The notes: generated from the letters alone by a model not told the origin. Shown: positions 16,596-26,638, counted from the first letter of the stretch. The stretch: 64,000 nucleotides of DNA from Sphingobacterium yanglingense (GCF_004363245.1 NZ_SNYV01000020.1:62001-126000); one strand, 5' to 3'. Program-made: numbers and translations.

Positions 16596-16736
16596 ATTGA
16601 GTAGAAGGTACCTCGCTTTTTATACACTTATCTATTAACTGACCTTATGTTTTTGACCATTTCTATATTTTATGGTTAGAAGATAACCCTAATGGGACAC
16701 TCATTGTGGTTGGAATAAATACACACGAGGGTTTTT

Positions 16737-17858
16737 ATGAAGCACGCACAGCGATTATACCAGCAGATTACTAATTTTTTGAACGCGAAGGAAGAAGACC
16801 GTCGGGAGGTGATTACTTGGTATGATAATCTTGAATCAGATTCTTTAGTTCAAGAGCCAGAACGGACGGAGATACAGCAACGGGCAAAAAGGCGTGTTTT
16901 TGAAGCCATAAATAGCGGACAAAAGAGATTTACTACTAGACGACTATACCGTTGGTCTACTGCGGCAGCTGTCTTTCTCGTTGGGGGCTATTTTGTCTGG
17001 AATGCACTAATTCGGGAAGAAGTCGCGACAAAAGAACAGTTGGCACAAGTCTCTCCTGCAAAGGAGCGAGCTATAATCATATTGGAGGGAGGAAAGGAAA
17101 TTGATTTAGATCGACTAGCTCTCAATGAGAGCCTGCAGGTTGGCGAGATCATTATTACCAAAGATGCAGAAGGTAAGGTGCGTTATCATAATGCCAGCGA
17201 TGGCAAAGAGAAGATACAATCCAATAGTTTACGGATTCCCAAAGCAGCCACTTATCAGTTGACCTTAGTTGATGGAACCCGTGTCACCCTCAATTCGGAT
17301 TCTAAGTTGACCTATCCATCCTCTTTTGGTACTGGCGACCGGATTGTCCAACTCGAGGGCGAAGGGTATTTTGAAGTGACCAAAACCGGTAAAAAAAGCC
17401 GATTTATTGTCGAGGCAAAAGGGCAACGTATTCAAGTATTGGGAACCAAATTTAATGTAAAATCTTATCCTCAGGAGCAGAAAGAGCAGACCACATTGGA
17501 AGAAGGGGCTGTACTGGTAAGCTTGAAGACCAAGACAGCAATTCTAAAGCCCAATCAGCAAGCAAGCTCTCTTGGTCCTAATTTAGAGACCAAGACTGTC
17601 AATGTTGGCGATGTTTTGAGCTGGACCAAGGGACAGTTCAGTTTTGATGGCACTAATACTGCCGAAGTCCTACAGGAGATTGGCAGATGGTATGATATTG
17701 ATATAACATACAAGGGAAAAGCAAGCGCCGAACAGCACATAGGAAAGATTCCACGCAATCTATCTCTAGACCGATTGATCGAGCTTCTGAATTATGCCGA
17801 GTTGGAGACAAAGGCCATTGTAGGGAACAACAAACGAATTAACTTAATCATTACATAA
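16737..17858 (+). CDS. FecR family anti-sigma factor (locus 1)
   Basis: FecR proteins span the inner membrane: a cytoplasmic N-terminus holds the sigma factor and a periplasmic C-terminus senses the TonB-dependent receptor. The 373-residue product has a cytoplasmic part with WYDNLES, a single membrane segment at about residues 74-90 and a FecR domain with YQLTLVDGTRVTLNSDSKLTYP and VLGTKFNVKSY. The C-terminal 70 residues fit DUF4974 (FDGTNTAEVLQEIGRWYDI). It follows the sigma gene by 141 bases and precedes susC by 162 bases, so it is presumably co-expressed with the sigma gene. Confidence 0.92.
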   Translation: MKHAQRLYQQITNFLNAKEEDRREVITWYDNLESDSLVQEPERTEIQQRAKRRVFEAINSGQKRFTTRRLYRWSTAAAVFLVGGYFVWNALIREEVATKEQLAQVSPAKERAIIILEGGKEIDLDRLALNESLQVGEIIITKDAEGKVRYHNASDGKEKIQSNSLRIPKAATYQLTLVDGTRVTLNSDSKLTYPSSFGTGDRIVQLEGEGYFEVTKTGKKSRFIVEAKGQRIQVLGTKFNVKSYPQEQKEQTTLEEGAVLVSLKTKTAILKPNQQASSLGPNLETKTVNVGDVLSWTKGQFSFDGTNTAEVLQEIGRWYDIDITYKGKASAEQHIGKIPRNLSLDRLIELLNYAELETKAIVGNNKRINLIIT

Positions 17859-17926
17859 TCTAAAAACATGAAAGAAAACCAGATGAAGTATCAACGTTCA
17901 GGATAGCTCCTGTAGAGCAAACAAAA

Positions 17927-17954
17927 ATCGGATTCTGTTGGCGCAGAACCCGAT
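17927..17954 (+). promoter_or_regulatory. Hairpin in the leader of the locus 1 SusC gene
   Basis: Arms 17927-17937 and 17944-17954 pair at 10 of 11 positions around a 6-base loop. A smaller stem CAGGA/TCCTG lies just upstream. They sit between the FecR stop codon and the SusC start and might end the regulatory transcript or be part of a structured susC leader. Confidence 0.4.
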
Positions 17955-18020
17955 GAGTAGTTGAAGGCCGCAGATCAAGTGAACTAATTTTTAATCATTT
18001 ACAACCGACAATCGAAATTA

Positions 18021-21000
18021 ATGAAAATTTCTTTAAATCCGTTCTTGCAGAATGGGAAAGATGGTTTGTCTCTACATGAACCGACTAATGGAACCCAGAC
18101 TTCGGTGTTCAATAGGATTACTGACCCGTTCTATCTGTCAAGACCTCTATCACGATCATTGATGAAAATCAACCTAATTACCTTATTATTAGGGCTAGGT
18201 TTGTCTCAGGTAGATGCAAGCACCTATGCCCAGCAGGTCACACTAAAGCGTCAAAAGACGAGTTTAGAAGCTATTTTGAAAGATTTTGAGAAGCAGAGTG
18301 GCTATACGTTTTTTTATAAAAAAACAGATGTTACCCCCGTAAGAGGAATGAATGTCGATGTTAAAAACATGCCCTTAAATCAAGCCTTGAATCAAGTGCT
18401 TAAGGACGGTAATTTTACATTCGAGTATTTTGACAAAACTATTGTCATTAAAAAAGGGAGAGAGCTGAAATCGCAAGCAGCGGCCCGAGAACTGCCTCAG
18501 AACGTATTAAAAGTTGTTGAGGTTAATCTTCAGCGAGTCGTACGCGGCCGTGTATTGGACGAAAATGGAAAACCTATCAAGGGGGCTTCCATTCGCTTAA
18601 AATCAAATCCTAAACTAGCCGTAGCTAGTCAGGATGATGGAACATTTAACCTCCCAATAACTTCTCTAAATGAGATTGTGATTGTTTCTTATATGGGATA
18701 TGAGATCCGAGAAGTGAAAGTCAGTCTTGAGCAGGATCGTATGCTTATTCGAATGAAGAGACAGGAAGAAGAAGTCGGAGAAGTTGTAGTGACGGGAATC
18801 ACGCAACGAAAAAAAGATAGCTTTACTGGTGCTACAGCTTCATTTACAGGTGAAGAGCTAAAGATGGTAAACAATCAAAATGTGGTTGCAAGTTTAAGAG
18901 CTTTAGATCCTTCTTTTATTCAAATTGAAAACAATGCTTTGGGATCCAACCCTAATATGTTACCTAAGATTGAGTTGAGAGGACAAACAAGTATTCCAAC
19001 ATCCAGTTTGAAAAATGAATTTTCGACAGACCCCAATCAACCATTATTTATTTTAGATGGTTTTGAAACAAGCTTGCGGACCATTATGGACTTGGATATG
19101 AATATTATCCAGTCTGCAACTATTCTTAAGGATGCAGCTTCAACAGCAATTTATGGATCAAGAGCATCTAATGGAGTCATAGTAATAGAAACCATCAAGC
19201 CTAAACCAGGAAAGGTTCAATTGTCTTATAGTGCAGATATGCAGGTTCAGGCCCCAGATTTATCAAGTTATAACATGATGGATGCCGGAGAAAAATTGGA
19301 GTTTGAACGACTGTCTGGTAGATTTAATGCGAATCAAAACATCGTGAGTCAGCAAATGAAGTTAGATCAGCTTTATAATGATCGACTTGATAATGTTTTA
19401 CGCGGAGTGAACACTTATTGGTTGGATAAGCCTTTGCAAACAGGGTTTTCACATCGTCATTCCGTTAGCGCTCGTGGTGGAGAAGGTGCAGTTGTGTTCG
19501 ATATAGGATTGAACTATAAAAACACAAAAGGTGCAATGAAGTTATCCGGTCGTGAGGATTGGGGATCTAACATAAATTTGAATTATAGAACCGGAAAACT
19601 AAATGTCTCTAATAGAGCATATATTTCAGGATATACAGGAAGCGAGTCCCCCTATGGTAGTTTTTCAACATGGGTTAATGCAAATCCATATTTTGAAATG
19701 CTTCCTTCCGATGAAATGTATTTGTCTTACAAGACTACGACAAATGATTCAAGACAAGATATTACCAATGTTAATCCATTGTACAACGCTAGCTTGAAAA
19801 GTTTTGATAGAACAAAAAACTATCTTATTACGGATAACCTACAGTTCAATTACGATTTTACATCAGCTTTACGATTGACAGCAGGTGGACAGATTAGCAA
19901 AGGAAACACTACATCGGATGCTTTCTTATCTTCATTACACAGTAAGTTCGTTGGCGTAGATTATTCAAAAAGAGGAAGTCTAGATCATGCTGAGAATAGC
20001 TATTTTAGCTATACTGGAAATCTGATGCTCACCTATGCAAAAGTTATTAATAACGTACATTCAATAACAGCCAATATTCGTGGAGAGATTAATGAAACAA
20101 TTAATGAATCGAATGGGTATACTGCGGTAGGATTTCCTTCTACAAGTAATGGTAATCCATCGTTTTCTAACGGTTTTAAGGTCGATTCTAAACCAGTTTC
20201 ATTTAAAACGATTAGTCGAAGAAACTCTGTTCTCGGATCTGTAAACTATTCGTATGCTCAGAGGTATAACCTAGACTTTAATTATAATCTTGACGGCTCG
20301 ACCAGTTTTGGGTCAAACAATTTATATTCACCCTACTATTCTTTTGGCGCTGGTTGGAATATAGATAAAGAGGATTTTTTTAAGGATATCAATTGGGTTA
20401 GTATGCTTCGTTTGAGAGGTAATATCGGTGTAACAGGAAATCAGAATTTTGGAAATGTAAGTCAATCCGTTTATAGCTATGTGACGGATCTTAATCGTTT
20501 TGGCGAGGGGATTTATCTTTCTGCACTAGGTGCGCCAGATTTGAAATGGCAACGAACAAAGCAAACAAGTGTAGGGTTAGATGCAGTATTGTTTAAGAAC
20601 AAACTGAATGTTCAAGTGAATGCATATAATAAATTGACAGACCCTTTAGTTGTTGCTGTCACACTACCTTCTTCTACAGGATTGTCTGCTTATCCGTTTA
20701 ATGCAGGAACGTTAAATTATAAAGGATTGGAAACAACTGTTAACTATTCGCCTATATACAAACCTGTAGATCGTATTGTTTTGACTTTTGGATTAACGGG
20801 TTCTATGCTTAAGTCTCGTTATGATAACTTCAACAATAAACTAAGCGCTTTAAATCAAGAAATGCGAGTAAGTAATTCGCTTACCCGCTATAAAGATGGC
20901 TATGGCCCCAATGATATTTGGGCGGTACAATCCCTTGGGATAGACCCGTCTTCTGGTCGAGAGATTTTTTTATCAGCAAATGGCGAACAAACATACAATT

Positions 21001-21503
21001 ATAGTCCCGATGATGTTGTCAGGGTTGGGACAGCACAACCTTTGGCGGAGGGAGTATTACGAGGGAGTCTTACATATAAGGGCTTTACTGCAAATGTATT
21101 ATTGCGATACATTTTCCAAAAAGATAATCTAAATACGGCTTTGTTTAACAAAGTGGAGAATATTTCATTAAAGAATGTAGAAAACAACCAAGATAAACGA
21201 GCGCTTTATGATCGTTGGCAGAAGCCAGGGGATATCTCGCAGTTTAAGGCGATTAGTATTACGAGTACGACACCGATATCTTCTCGTTTTGTTCAGAAGG
21301 AAAATACATTTAGTGGCGAATCTATTAGTCTTGGTTATGAGTTTAGGGATCAGAGGTGGCTGGATGGTTTGAAGTTATCAAATCTACGAATCAACACTTT
21401 TTTCAATGATATTTTTTATTCTTCAACAGTTAGAAGAGAACGGGGGATAGATTATCCTTTCACAAAAAATGTCTCGATGAGTATTTACGCAACTTTTAAA
21501 TAA
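18021..21503 (+). CDS. SusC/RagA family TonB-dependent receptor with STN domain (locus 1)
   Basis: SusC proteins are outer-membrane barrels that import oligomeric nutrients captured by a SusD lipoprotein lid, driven by TonB. The 1160-residue product has an unusual leader of 47 residues before the signal segment at 48-70 (an alternative ATG at 18162 removes it), an STN domain at about 75-140 (signalling to FecR), a carboxypeptidase-regulatory-like domain near 173-250, the motif EVVVTGI, a plug domain with PLFILDGFE and ATILKDAASTAIYGSRASNGV, and the barrel. Its plug differs from that of loci 3 and 4 and clearly resembles that of locus 2, so the two are paralogues. It runs five bases before susD. 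Substrate unknown. Confidence 0.93.
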   Translation: MKISLNPFLQNGKDGLSLHEPTNGTQTSVFNRITDPFYLSRPLSRSLMKINLITLLLGLGLSQVDASTYAQQVTLKRQKTSLEAILKDFEKQSGYTFFYKKTDVTPVRGMNVDVKNMPLNQALNQVLKDGNFTFEYFDKTIVIKKGRELKSQAAARELPQNVLKVVEVNLQRVVRGRVLDENGKPIKGASIRLKSNPKLAVASQDDGTFNLPITSLNEIVIVSYMGYEIREVKVSLEQDRMLIRMKRQEEEVGEVVVTGITQRKKDSFTGATASFTGEELKMVNNQNVVASLRALDPSFIQIENNALGSNPNMLPKIELRGQTSIPTSSLKNEFSTDPNQPLFILDGFETSLRTIMDLDMNIIQSATILKDAASTAIYGSRASNGVIVIETIKPKPGKVQLSYSADMQVQAPDLSSYNMMDAGEKLEFERLSGRFNANQNIVSQQMKLDQLYNDRLDNVLRGVNTYWLDKPLQTGFSHRHSVSARGGEGAVVFDIGLNYKNTKGAMKLSGREDWGSNINLNYRTGKLNVSNRAYISGYTGSESPYGSFSTWVNANPYFEMLPSDEMYLSYKTTTNDSRQDITNVNPLYNASLKSFDRTKNYLITDNLQFNYDFTSALRLTAGGQISKGNTTSDAFLSSLHSKFVGVDYSKRGSLDHAENSYFSYTGNLMLTYAKVINNVHSITANIRGEINETINESNGYTAVGFPSTSNGNPSFSNGFKVDSKPVSFKTISRRNSVLGSVNYSYAQRYNLDFNYNLDGSTSFGSNNLYSPYYSFGAGWNIDKEDFFKDINWVSMLRLRGNIGVTGNQNFGNVSQSVYSYVTDLNRFGEGIYLSALGAPDLKWQRTKQTSVGLDAVLFKNKLNVQVNAYNKLTDPLVVAVTLPSSTGLSAYPFNAGTLNYKGLETTVNYSPIYKPVDRIVLTFGLTGSMLKSRYDNFNNKLSALNQEMRVSNSLTRYKDGYGPNDIWAVQSLGIDPSSGREIFLSANGEQTYNYSPDDVVRVGTAQPLAEGVLRGSLTYKGFTANVLLRYIFQKDNLNTALFNKVENISLKNVENNQDKRALYDRWQKPGDISQFKAISITSTTPISSRFVQKENTFSGESISLGYEFRDQRWLDGLKLSNLRINTFFNDIFYSSTVRRERGIDYPFTKNVSMSIYATFK

Positions 21504-21508
21504 GAGAA

Positions 21509-22957
21509 ATGAAAAAAATAATAATTCCAATAATTGTACTTTCAGTTTTGTTATCAGGTTGTACAAAGTGGCTAAATGTAAAGCCAGAGGATAAGTTTAT
21601 TGAAGAAGAGGTTTTAGAAACACCACAAGGGTTTAAAGATGCTTTGAATGGTATCTACTTAAAACTTGGAAGTAATAATATGTATGGCAACGAGCTCAAT
21701 CTCCGTACACTAGATCTGTTAGCACAACTTTATTACACAACTCCCTTGCACGACAAAACAACGCAACAATTAGTCGTTTATGACTATGGGCAGGATGAGG
21801 TTAAGAAAGCAATTGATAATATATGGACAAATATGTATGTCAATATTACAAATGTTAATCGTTTTCTTGAAAACTTAGAAACGTATGGTGCTGTTTTAGA
21901 TGAGGTCTCTAAAAATATAATGAAAGGAGAAGGCCATGCAATTCGAGCATTTTTATATTTTGATCTTCTTCGCATGTTCGCTCCTAATTACGTTAATGAT
22001 CCTCAAGCGATGTATATCCCGTATTATGATAAGACTGGGTATGAATCTGCGCCTTACTCCCCAAGCTCTTTTGTGGTCGATAAGATTTTATCGGATTTAA
22101 AAGTAGCAGAAGATATCTTAAAGGTTTATGATCCTGTTATGTTTATGGAAGTGGTTGATCAGACTAGGGGAATATATGAATTGGGAAGTATGCCCTATTT
22201 ACAGTTTCGTAATTATCACATGAATTACTTTGCGGTCAAGGGACTTCAAGCTAGGGTCTTGTTGTATCAAGGGGATAAGTCTGCAGCTTTGGCTGCTGCA
22301 AAGGAAGTGATTGACAATCAGAAGAAATTTCCTTGGATTAAGTCCTCCAGTATAGGAGATAAAAGCACCGCTAATCGCGTTTTTTCTACAGAGCTTCTTT
22401 TTGCTTTCGAAAATCCAAAGTTGTATCAAATTTACGATAGTCAGTTTAGTGGTGCCCTGGATGATAAAGTTATTCTAAGTGCGGGAACTAACCCAAAGTT
22501 TTTGAACACCATTTTTGATAATTGGCCTAATGATTATCGCTATGGGAATATGTGGGACCAGACAGCAGGCAAGTCCTATCATGTATTTACCAAGTACAGA
22601 GATATTACAGCATCTAATAAATCAGAATATAATTTTAGATATACTGTGCCAGGTATACGAATTAGCGAGATTTTTTTAATTGCAGCAGAGTGTGAGACCG
22701 ATGCAAGTCAAGGGTTAGCGTATTTAAATGAAGTTAGAAAGAATAGAAATTCTGATGCTTTAAGCAATGCTAACAACCTTAGTACAGATATTATGAAGGA
22801 ATATAGAAAGGAGTTCTATGGAGAGGGGCAATTATGGTATTACTACAAACGGACAAACATGAGATCTATAATTTCTGCAGCTACGAATGCTCAGAAAGCT
22901 ATAAACTTGGATCAGTATACTTTTCCGGTTCCGTTATCTGAAACTCAACCTAGATAA
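21509..22957 (+). CDS. SusD/RagB family nutrient-binding lipoprotein (locus 1)
   Basis: SusD-type proteins are surface lipoproteins that close over the SusC barrel and bind the substrate. The 482-residue product has a lipobox (LLSGC, Cys18), a helical TPR-like N-terminal region with GFKDALNGIYLKL, the conserved EGHAIRAFLYFDLLRMFAPNY-type helix (split by the motif RAFLYFDLLR), and a C-terminal SusD/RagB part with EFYGEGQLWYYYKR. It lies five bases after susC and is cotranscribed with it. Its paralogue in locus 2 shows the same helices, including YAEGQLFFYYKR-like and GLQARV segments. Confidence 0.92.
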   Translation: MKKIIIPIIVLSVLLSGCTKWLNVKPEDKFIEEEVLETPQGFKDALNGIYLKLGSNNMYGNELNLRTLDLLAQLYYTTPLHDKTTQQLVVYDYGQDEVKKAIDNIWTNMYVNITNVNRFLENLETYGAVLDEVSKNIMKGEGHAIRAFLYFDLLRMFAPNYVNDPQAMYIPYYDKTGYESAPYSPSSFVVDKILSDLKVAEDILKVYDPVMFMEVVDQTRGIYELGSMPYLQFRNYHMNYFAVKGLQARVLLYQGDKSAALAAAKEVIDNQKKFPWIKSSSIGDKSTANRVFSTELLFAFENPKLYQIYDSQFSGALDDKVILSAGTNPKFLNTIFDNWPNDYRYGNMWDQTAGKSYHVFTKYRDITASNKSEYNFRYTVPGIRISEIFLIAAECETDASQGLAYLNEVRKNRNSDALSNANNLSTDIMKEYRKEFYGEGQLWYYYKRTNMRSIISAATNAQKAINLDQYTFPVPLSETQPR

Positions 22958-22965
22958 TTTTGATT

Positions 22966-23778
22966 ATGAATAATATTAATAAAATAATAATAGCTGTAGT
23001 ATTTTTAGTTTGTATTACATCTTGCAAACAAGCGGAATTAGAATACCATTCAGCAAATAATACCATTCTATTTGAGGGAATAGATCAAACAGGTAATAAA
23101 GGGTATGTGCCTCAAGATACCAATAGCTTTTCCTTTGGTTATGTACCCGACAATATTAAAGATAGCCTATATTTTCTTTCCGTGTTTACAACAGGCGGAC
23201 CACAGAGTATTGATAGACCCTATAAGATCGATTTTTCAAAGAATAGTACATTGAAAGAGGGTATTGATTATGAGTTATTGACTCCTCAATTTGTGATAAG
23301 ATCTGGGGAGGTGAGAGATATCCTTGTTTTCAGATTATTGCGTACTCCAAAAATGCAAACAGATACGCTGTTTCTGGATATGAAACTTTTTCCCAATGAA
23401 AACTTTGAAACAGAGATGGTTAATCAGATTGTTGGCACAGGTATAAACAAGAAAAAGAAGAACTTTACAACGCATCATTTTACGGTAGATGATATTGCCG
23501 GAGCTCCTTGGTTTTGGGATCCAAAGAAGAATCCTAGTGCGACATCTTTGATGGGATATTTAGGCGATTTCAGTGCAAAGAAATTCCAAATCATGGCGAG
23601 TAGGTTTAATTGGGATCTTGATGTAGTAACGGCCGAGAAATATATGCCTGCCGCAAACCTTTTGGTTGCTTGGTCTAAAAGTATGCAGGTTTATCTGAAC
23701 CAAATGGAGGCTATGGGGACTCCTGTTTATGAGGTCGATGGTATCACTCTGATGAAAATGGGTAAGTATGCACAATAA
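22966..23778 (+). CDS. DUF4843 domain lipoprotein (locus 1)
   Basis: The 270-residue product has a lipobox (CITSCK) and the beta-rich composition of DUF4843 lipoproteins, which are found next to SusCD pairs in Bacteroidota and whose role is not known. Recognisable features are ILFEGIDQ, DTLFLDMKLFPNENF and a C-terminal helical Trp-rich part. The ATG at 22966 is preferred over the TTG six bases earlier. It follows susD after eight bases and ends ten bases before the next gene. It is probably anchored on the cell surface, perhaps as part of the substrate-binding complex. Confidence 0.82.
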   Translation: MNNINKIIIAVVFLVCITSCKQAELEYHSANNTILFEGIDQTGNKGYVPQDTNSFSFGYVPDNIKDSLYFLSVFTTGGPQSIDRPYKIDFSKNSTLKEGIDYELLTPQFVIRSGEVRDILVFRLLRTPKMQTDTLFLDMKLFPNENFETEMVNQIVGTGINKKKKNFTTHHFTVDDIAGAPWFWDPKKNPSATSLMGYLGDFSAKKFQIMASRFNWDLDVVTAEKYMPAANLLVAWSKSMQVYLNQMEAMGTPVYEVDGITLMKMGKYAQ

Positions 23779-23788
23779 ATTAAAAATT

Positions 23789-25300
23789 ATGAAAAATACT
23801 ATTATAGCTTTCAGTCTTTTAATTTTCAACATTTGTATTTTGAACTCCTGTAGAAAGGATTTGGGAAATTACGATTATTCTGAGCAGAACCATGTTCTCA
23901 TTGAAAATATGGACGATAATTATCTTGGGTTTTCTGGGGTGGGATTAAAAATAAAGCCTGTATTGAAGCTAAGAGATGGGACTCCTTTTGATGAAAATAA
24001 ATATTCTTATGAATGGTTCAGCTATGATTCTTTAGCCTCTAATGCGGACGTAAAAAAAGTGCTCAGTACAGAGAAAGATTTAGATATTCTGCTATCATTA
24101 GTACCATCTAAGTATGCCCTATTTTATCAGATAACAGATAAGGTAACAGGGTATTACTGGCAAAAGAAGGTTGGTTTAAGGGTCACGACGGAGATAGCAG
24201 ACGGCTGGCTAGTTTTAAATGACATCAATAATGAAGCACGTCTAGATATGCTCGCGTTCAATGCGAAAACTACAGCGTATGACTCCTATTTTGATATTAC
24301 AAAAGCAAGTGGAGATTGGAAAATAGAGGGAAAACCTTTGATGGTTCATTACGTTAGAAATTCAGAGATTTTAACGTCTAAGACCAGCGCAAGGGTATAT
24401 GTGTCTACGGATAAATTAACTTATAGTATCAATAATCAGATATATACTTGGAATAACTATGGTAATTTAAAAGACGAGGTCATGCGCCCAACACCAACAA
24501 ATTATCACGCAGTCAAATTTAGTTCGAGGGGTTCAGAATCTTATCTACTCGATAGTGAAGGGGTATTAAGCCGGGAAAATATTCCTCAAGCGACTTTATA
24601 TGGACCTTCTTTAAACAGGTTGAGTACGGGAGGAATGATCGAAATAGCCCCATTTTTTGCAGATAAGAAAGCTTCACCAAATTATGCTGTAGTATTTGAT
24701 GTAAAAACCAGACGCTTTTTAATTCACAAAGGAATGAATCAGGCACTTATCGTACCTACTTCTTCGACACCCGATACGTTTAAACCCGAAAATCTACAGA
24801 AAGACCTGGTGTTTTTAGCTTATGCTCCAATAACGAATGCTCAGTTTTATGCCCTTTTGAAGGATCCTGTTACAAAAAAGTTAAACTTGGTTCGTTTTAT
24901 GGATAATGATACCGAGTTCGTTCTTCAGGGGGATGATGCCTTGGACGCAAGCTTGCCAATTGGTAATGCTGATTTTTATGAAGTTGATCCTACTTACGGC
25001 TATATAATGTACTCTGTCGGAGGGAAAGTATATCAGTATGATCCTTTTAATAAAGTAAATAAGTTGTTGATTGATAAAGGCAGTAGAACAATTTCATTAA
25101 TTAAGTATCCTAGCCTATTTAACCGTTCTGACCGTTATCTTGAAATAGGGAAGAAACTGGTTGTATGTACGTACGATGAAAGCCAACCTACCAATTCCGG
25201 TAAAATGGAGCTCTACGATATAAGCTTATCAGGGGAGCCTCAATTATCAAAAACTTATGAAGGATTTGGTAAGATCGTAAGTGTTTCTTATCGTGAATAA
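23789..25300 (+). CDS. PKD-like family lipoprotein (locus 1)
   Basis: This 503-residue lipoprotein (lipobox LNSCR) fits the PKD-like family that sits downstream of DUF4843 genes in SusCD loci. The first part (about residues 25-125) is an immunoglobulin-like or PKD-like domain with YEWFSYDS and WQKKVGLRVTTE; the rest is a repetitive beta-sheet region with several LVFLAY, YEVDPTYGYIMY and GKVYQYDPF segments that suggest a beta-propeller-like fold. The start is the ATG at 23789; the ATG 21 bases earlier overlaps the upstream stop. Function unknown; surface substrate binding is likely. A 16-base perfect inverted repeat follows the stop codon. Codon use is AT-rich compared with the following gene. 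Confidence 0.83.
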   Translation: MKNTIIAFSLLIFNICILNSCRKDLGNYDYSEQNHVLIENMDDNYLGFSGVGLKIKPVLKLRDGTPFDENKYSYEWFSYDSLASNADVKKVLSTEKDLDILLSLVPSKYALFYQITDKVTGYYWQKKVGLRVTTEIADGWLVLNDINNEARLDMLAFNAKTTAYDSYFDITKASGDWKIEGKPLMVHYVRNSEILTSKTSARVYVSTDKLTYSINNQIYTWNNYGNLKDEVMRPTPTNYHAVKFSSRGSESYLLDSEGVLSRENIPQATLYGPSLNRLSTGGMIEIAPFFADKKASPNYAVVFDVKTRRFLIHKGMNQALIVPTSSTPDTFKPENLQKDLVFLAYAPITNAQFYALLKDPVTKKLNLVRFMDNDTEFVLQGDDALDASLPIGNADFYEVDPTYGYIMYSVGGKVYQYDPFNKVNKLLIDKGSRTISLIKYPSLFNRSDRYLEIGKKLVVCTYDESQPTNSGKMELYDISLSGEPQLSKTYEGFGKIVSVSYRE

Positions 25301-25307
25301 TGTATAG

Positions 25308-25361
25308 GAACTCTATTGTATGGTTTACCTTCCTTATACTTCAAGCCATACAATAGAGTTC
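25308..25361 (+). repeat. 16-base inverted repeat between the PKD-like and thioredoxin genes
   Basis: Arms 25308-25323 and 25346-25361 are perfectly complementary, extended by three more pairs (one G-T), around a loop of about 16 bases. It falls eight bases after a stop codon and 22 bases before the next start codon. There is no T run after it. It could split the operon into two expression levels by termination, attenuation or RNA processing, or mark a past recombination joint. Confidence 0.6.
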
Positions 25362-25383
25362 GTGACTTCTAATTTAGAAAACA

Positions 25384-26604
25384 ATGAAAAAAACAACATA
25401 CCTATTATTTGTACTGACGTTATTTTTTACAGCTTTAAAAGCCCAAGAAGACCAATCTTTTAAAGGTTCGTTTGAAGCCTGTAAGGCACAGGCACAACAA
25501 GAGAATAAACTTATCCTGATCGATATGTATTTTGTCGGTTGTATGCCTTGTGCAGAGATGGATAAAAAAGTATTTCCAGATCCGCGAGTTCAGGCAGAAG
25601 TACAAAAGAATTTTATTCTATACAAAACCGATGTCATGAAAGAACAGGACGGCAAAAAGCTCGCCCGCAAGTATGGGGCAGGCGGTTTCCCGACCTATGT
25701 CATTCTGAATAAAGAGGGAAAAGCCATTATGATGGAATCTGGTTATTTTGGTGCCGATAGATTTGTGCCCCTTCTGCAAGAAGCCGTCCAACGCAATCAG
25801 GACAACCGTTATTTGGCATTTGACACCGACTTGGATAAAGAATACGCTGCAGCATACAGCGAGCGTTTTATTAAGACAGGAGTAAACCATCCTTTTTCAG
25901 AGCTGGAACCCTATTTAGCCCAACAAAAGGATTTGTTCAGCGAAGAAGCTTTTTTAGCCAATTCGGTCACTCAATTTCCGCAGTATAATGACTGGACATA
26001 CGACAATCTGCCAAAGCTGCTTGACATGTATGGCGCCAACTTATTGAGGAACAAAATCAACAGCATAGCTAATATAAAGAGCCGTGCTTTCGGTAAAGAA
26101 CAGGATAGTGACGCGTTAAGAAAAATGTTTAGCTACATTAGGCCTACTTTCAACGATCGTCTCTGGACTGTTTTTCTACCAGGCTTTGTTGCCGAGTTTT
26201 ATAATGCTTCCAAAGATGCCAACACCTATTTTATGTTATTGGATGAATATCATCTTTATCCAAGATGGGAGGAGCGAAGCAATGCTCTGGGGCCAGTAAT
26301 TATTGATCAGAAGAATAATCCAGTTATACTTAAAAAGATTCTGGCCGAGTATCAAGAACAAATTAACAAAGAGAAGCTTGAGTTTTCCGATCAGTATAAG
26401 CTTACGCTATTGTACATCTATTTGAAGGATTTTAAAATGGCCGAACAAGCCGTCGGTCAACTCTTAACAGATGATTTTAAAAACCCATATTATAAGATTA
26501 CTAAAGAAAATGCAGAGGCAATGCGGGCTGCCATTCTGCGTAAGGATACCCAAGGTTTTGAGGCCCAGGTTTTGAAGCGACCTTTGGGATTCTCATTGGA
26601 TTAG
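25384..26604 (+). CDS. Secreted thioredoxin-fold protein (locus 1)
   Basis: The 406-residue product has a cleavable signal peptide (ending near LKAQ at residue 20), a thioredoxin domain at about residues 28-140 with a CMPC active site at Cys53 and Cys56 and the cis-Pro loop GGFPTYVIL, and a long helical C-terminal part of about 260 residues without motif. It is predicted to be periplasmic and to act as a disulfide reductase or isomerase. It follows the hairpin at 25308 and precedes a second thioredoxin-like gene by 34 bases. Its domain order resembles the thioredoxin at 42862 in locus 3. Confidence 0.87.
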   Translation: MKKTTYLLFVLTLFFTALKAQEDQSFKGSFEACKAQAQQENKLILIDMYFVGCMPCAEMDKKVFPDPRVQAEVQKNFILYKTDVMKEQDGKKLARKYGAGGFPTYVILNKEGKAIMMESGYFGADRFVPLLQEAVQRNQDNRYLAFDTDLDKEYAAAYSERFIKTGVNHPFSELEPYLAQQKDLFSEEAFLANSVTQFPQYNDWTYDNLPKLLDMYGANLLRNKINSIANIKSRAFGKEQDSDALRKMFSYIRPTFNDRLWTVFLPGFVAEFYNASKDANTYFMLLDEYHLYPRWEERSNALGPVIIDQKNNPVILKKILAEYQEQINKEKLEFSDQYKLTLLYIYLKDFKMAEQAVGQLLTDDFKNPYYKITKENAEAMRAAILRKDTQGFEAQVLKRPLGFSLD

Positions 26605-26638
26605 TCAAAAATCAAAAAGAAATAAACACAGATTATAT

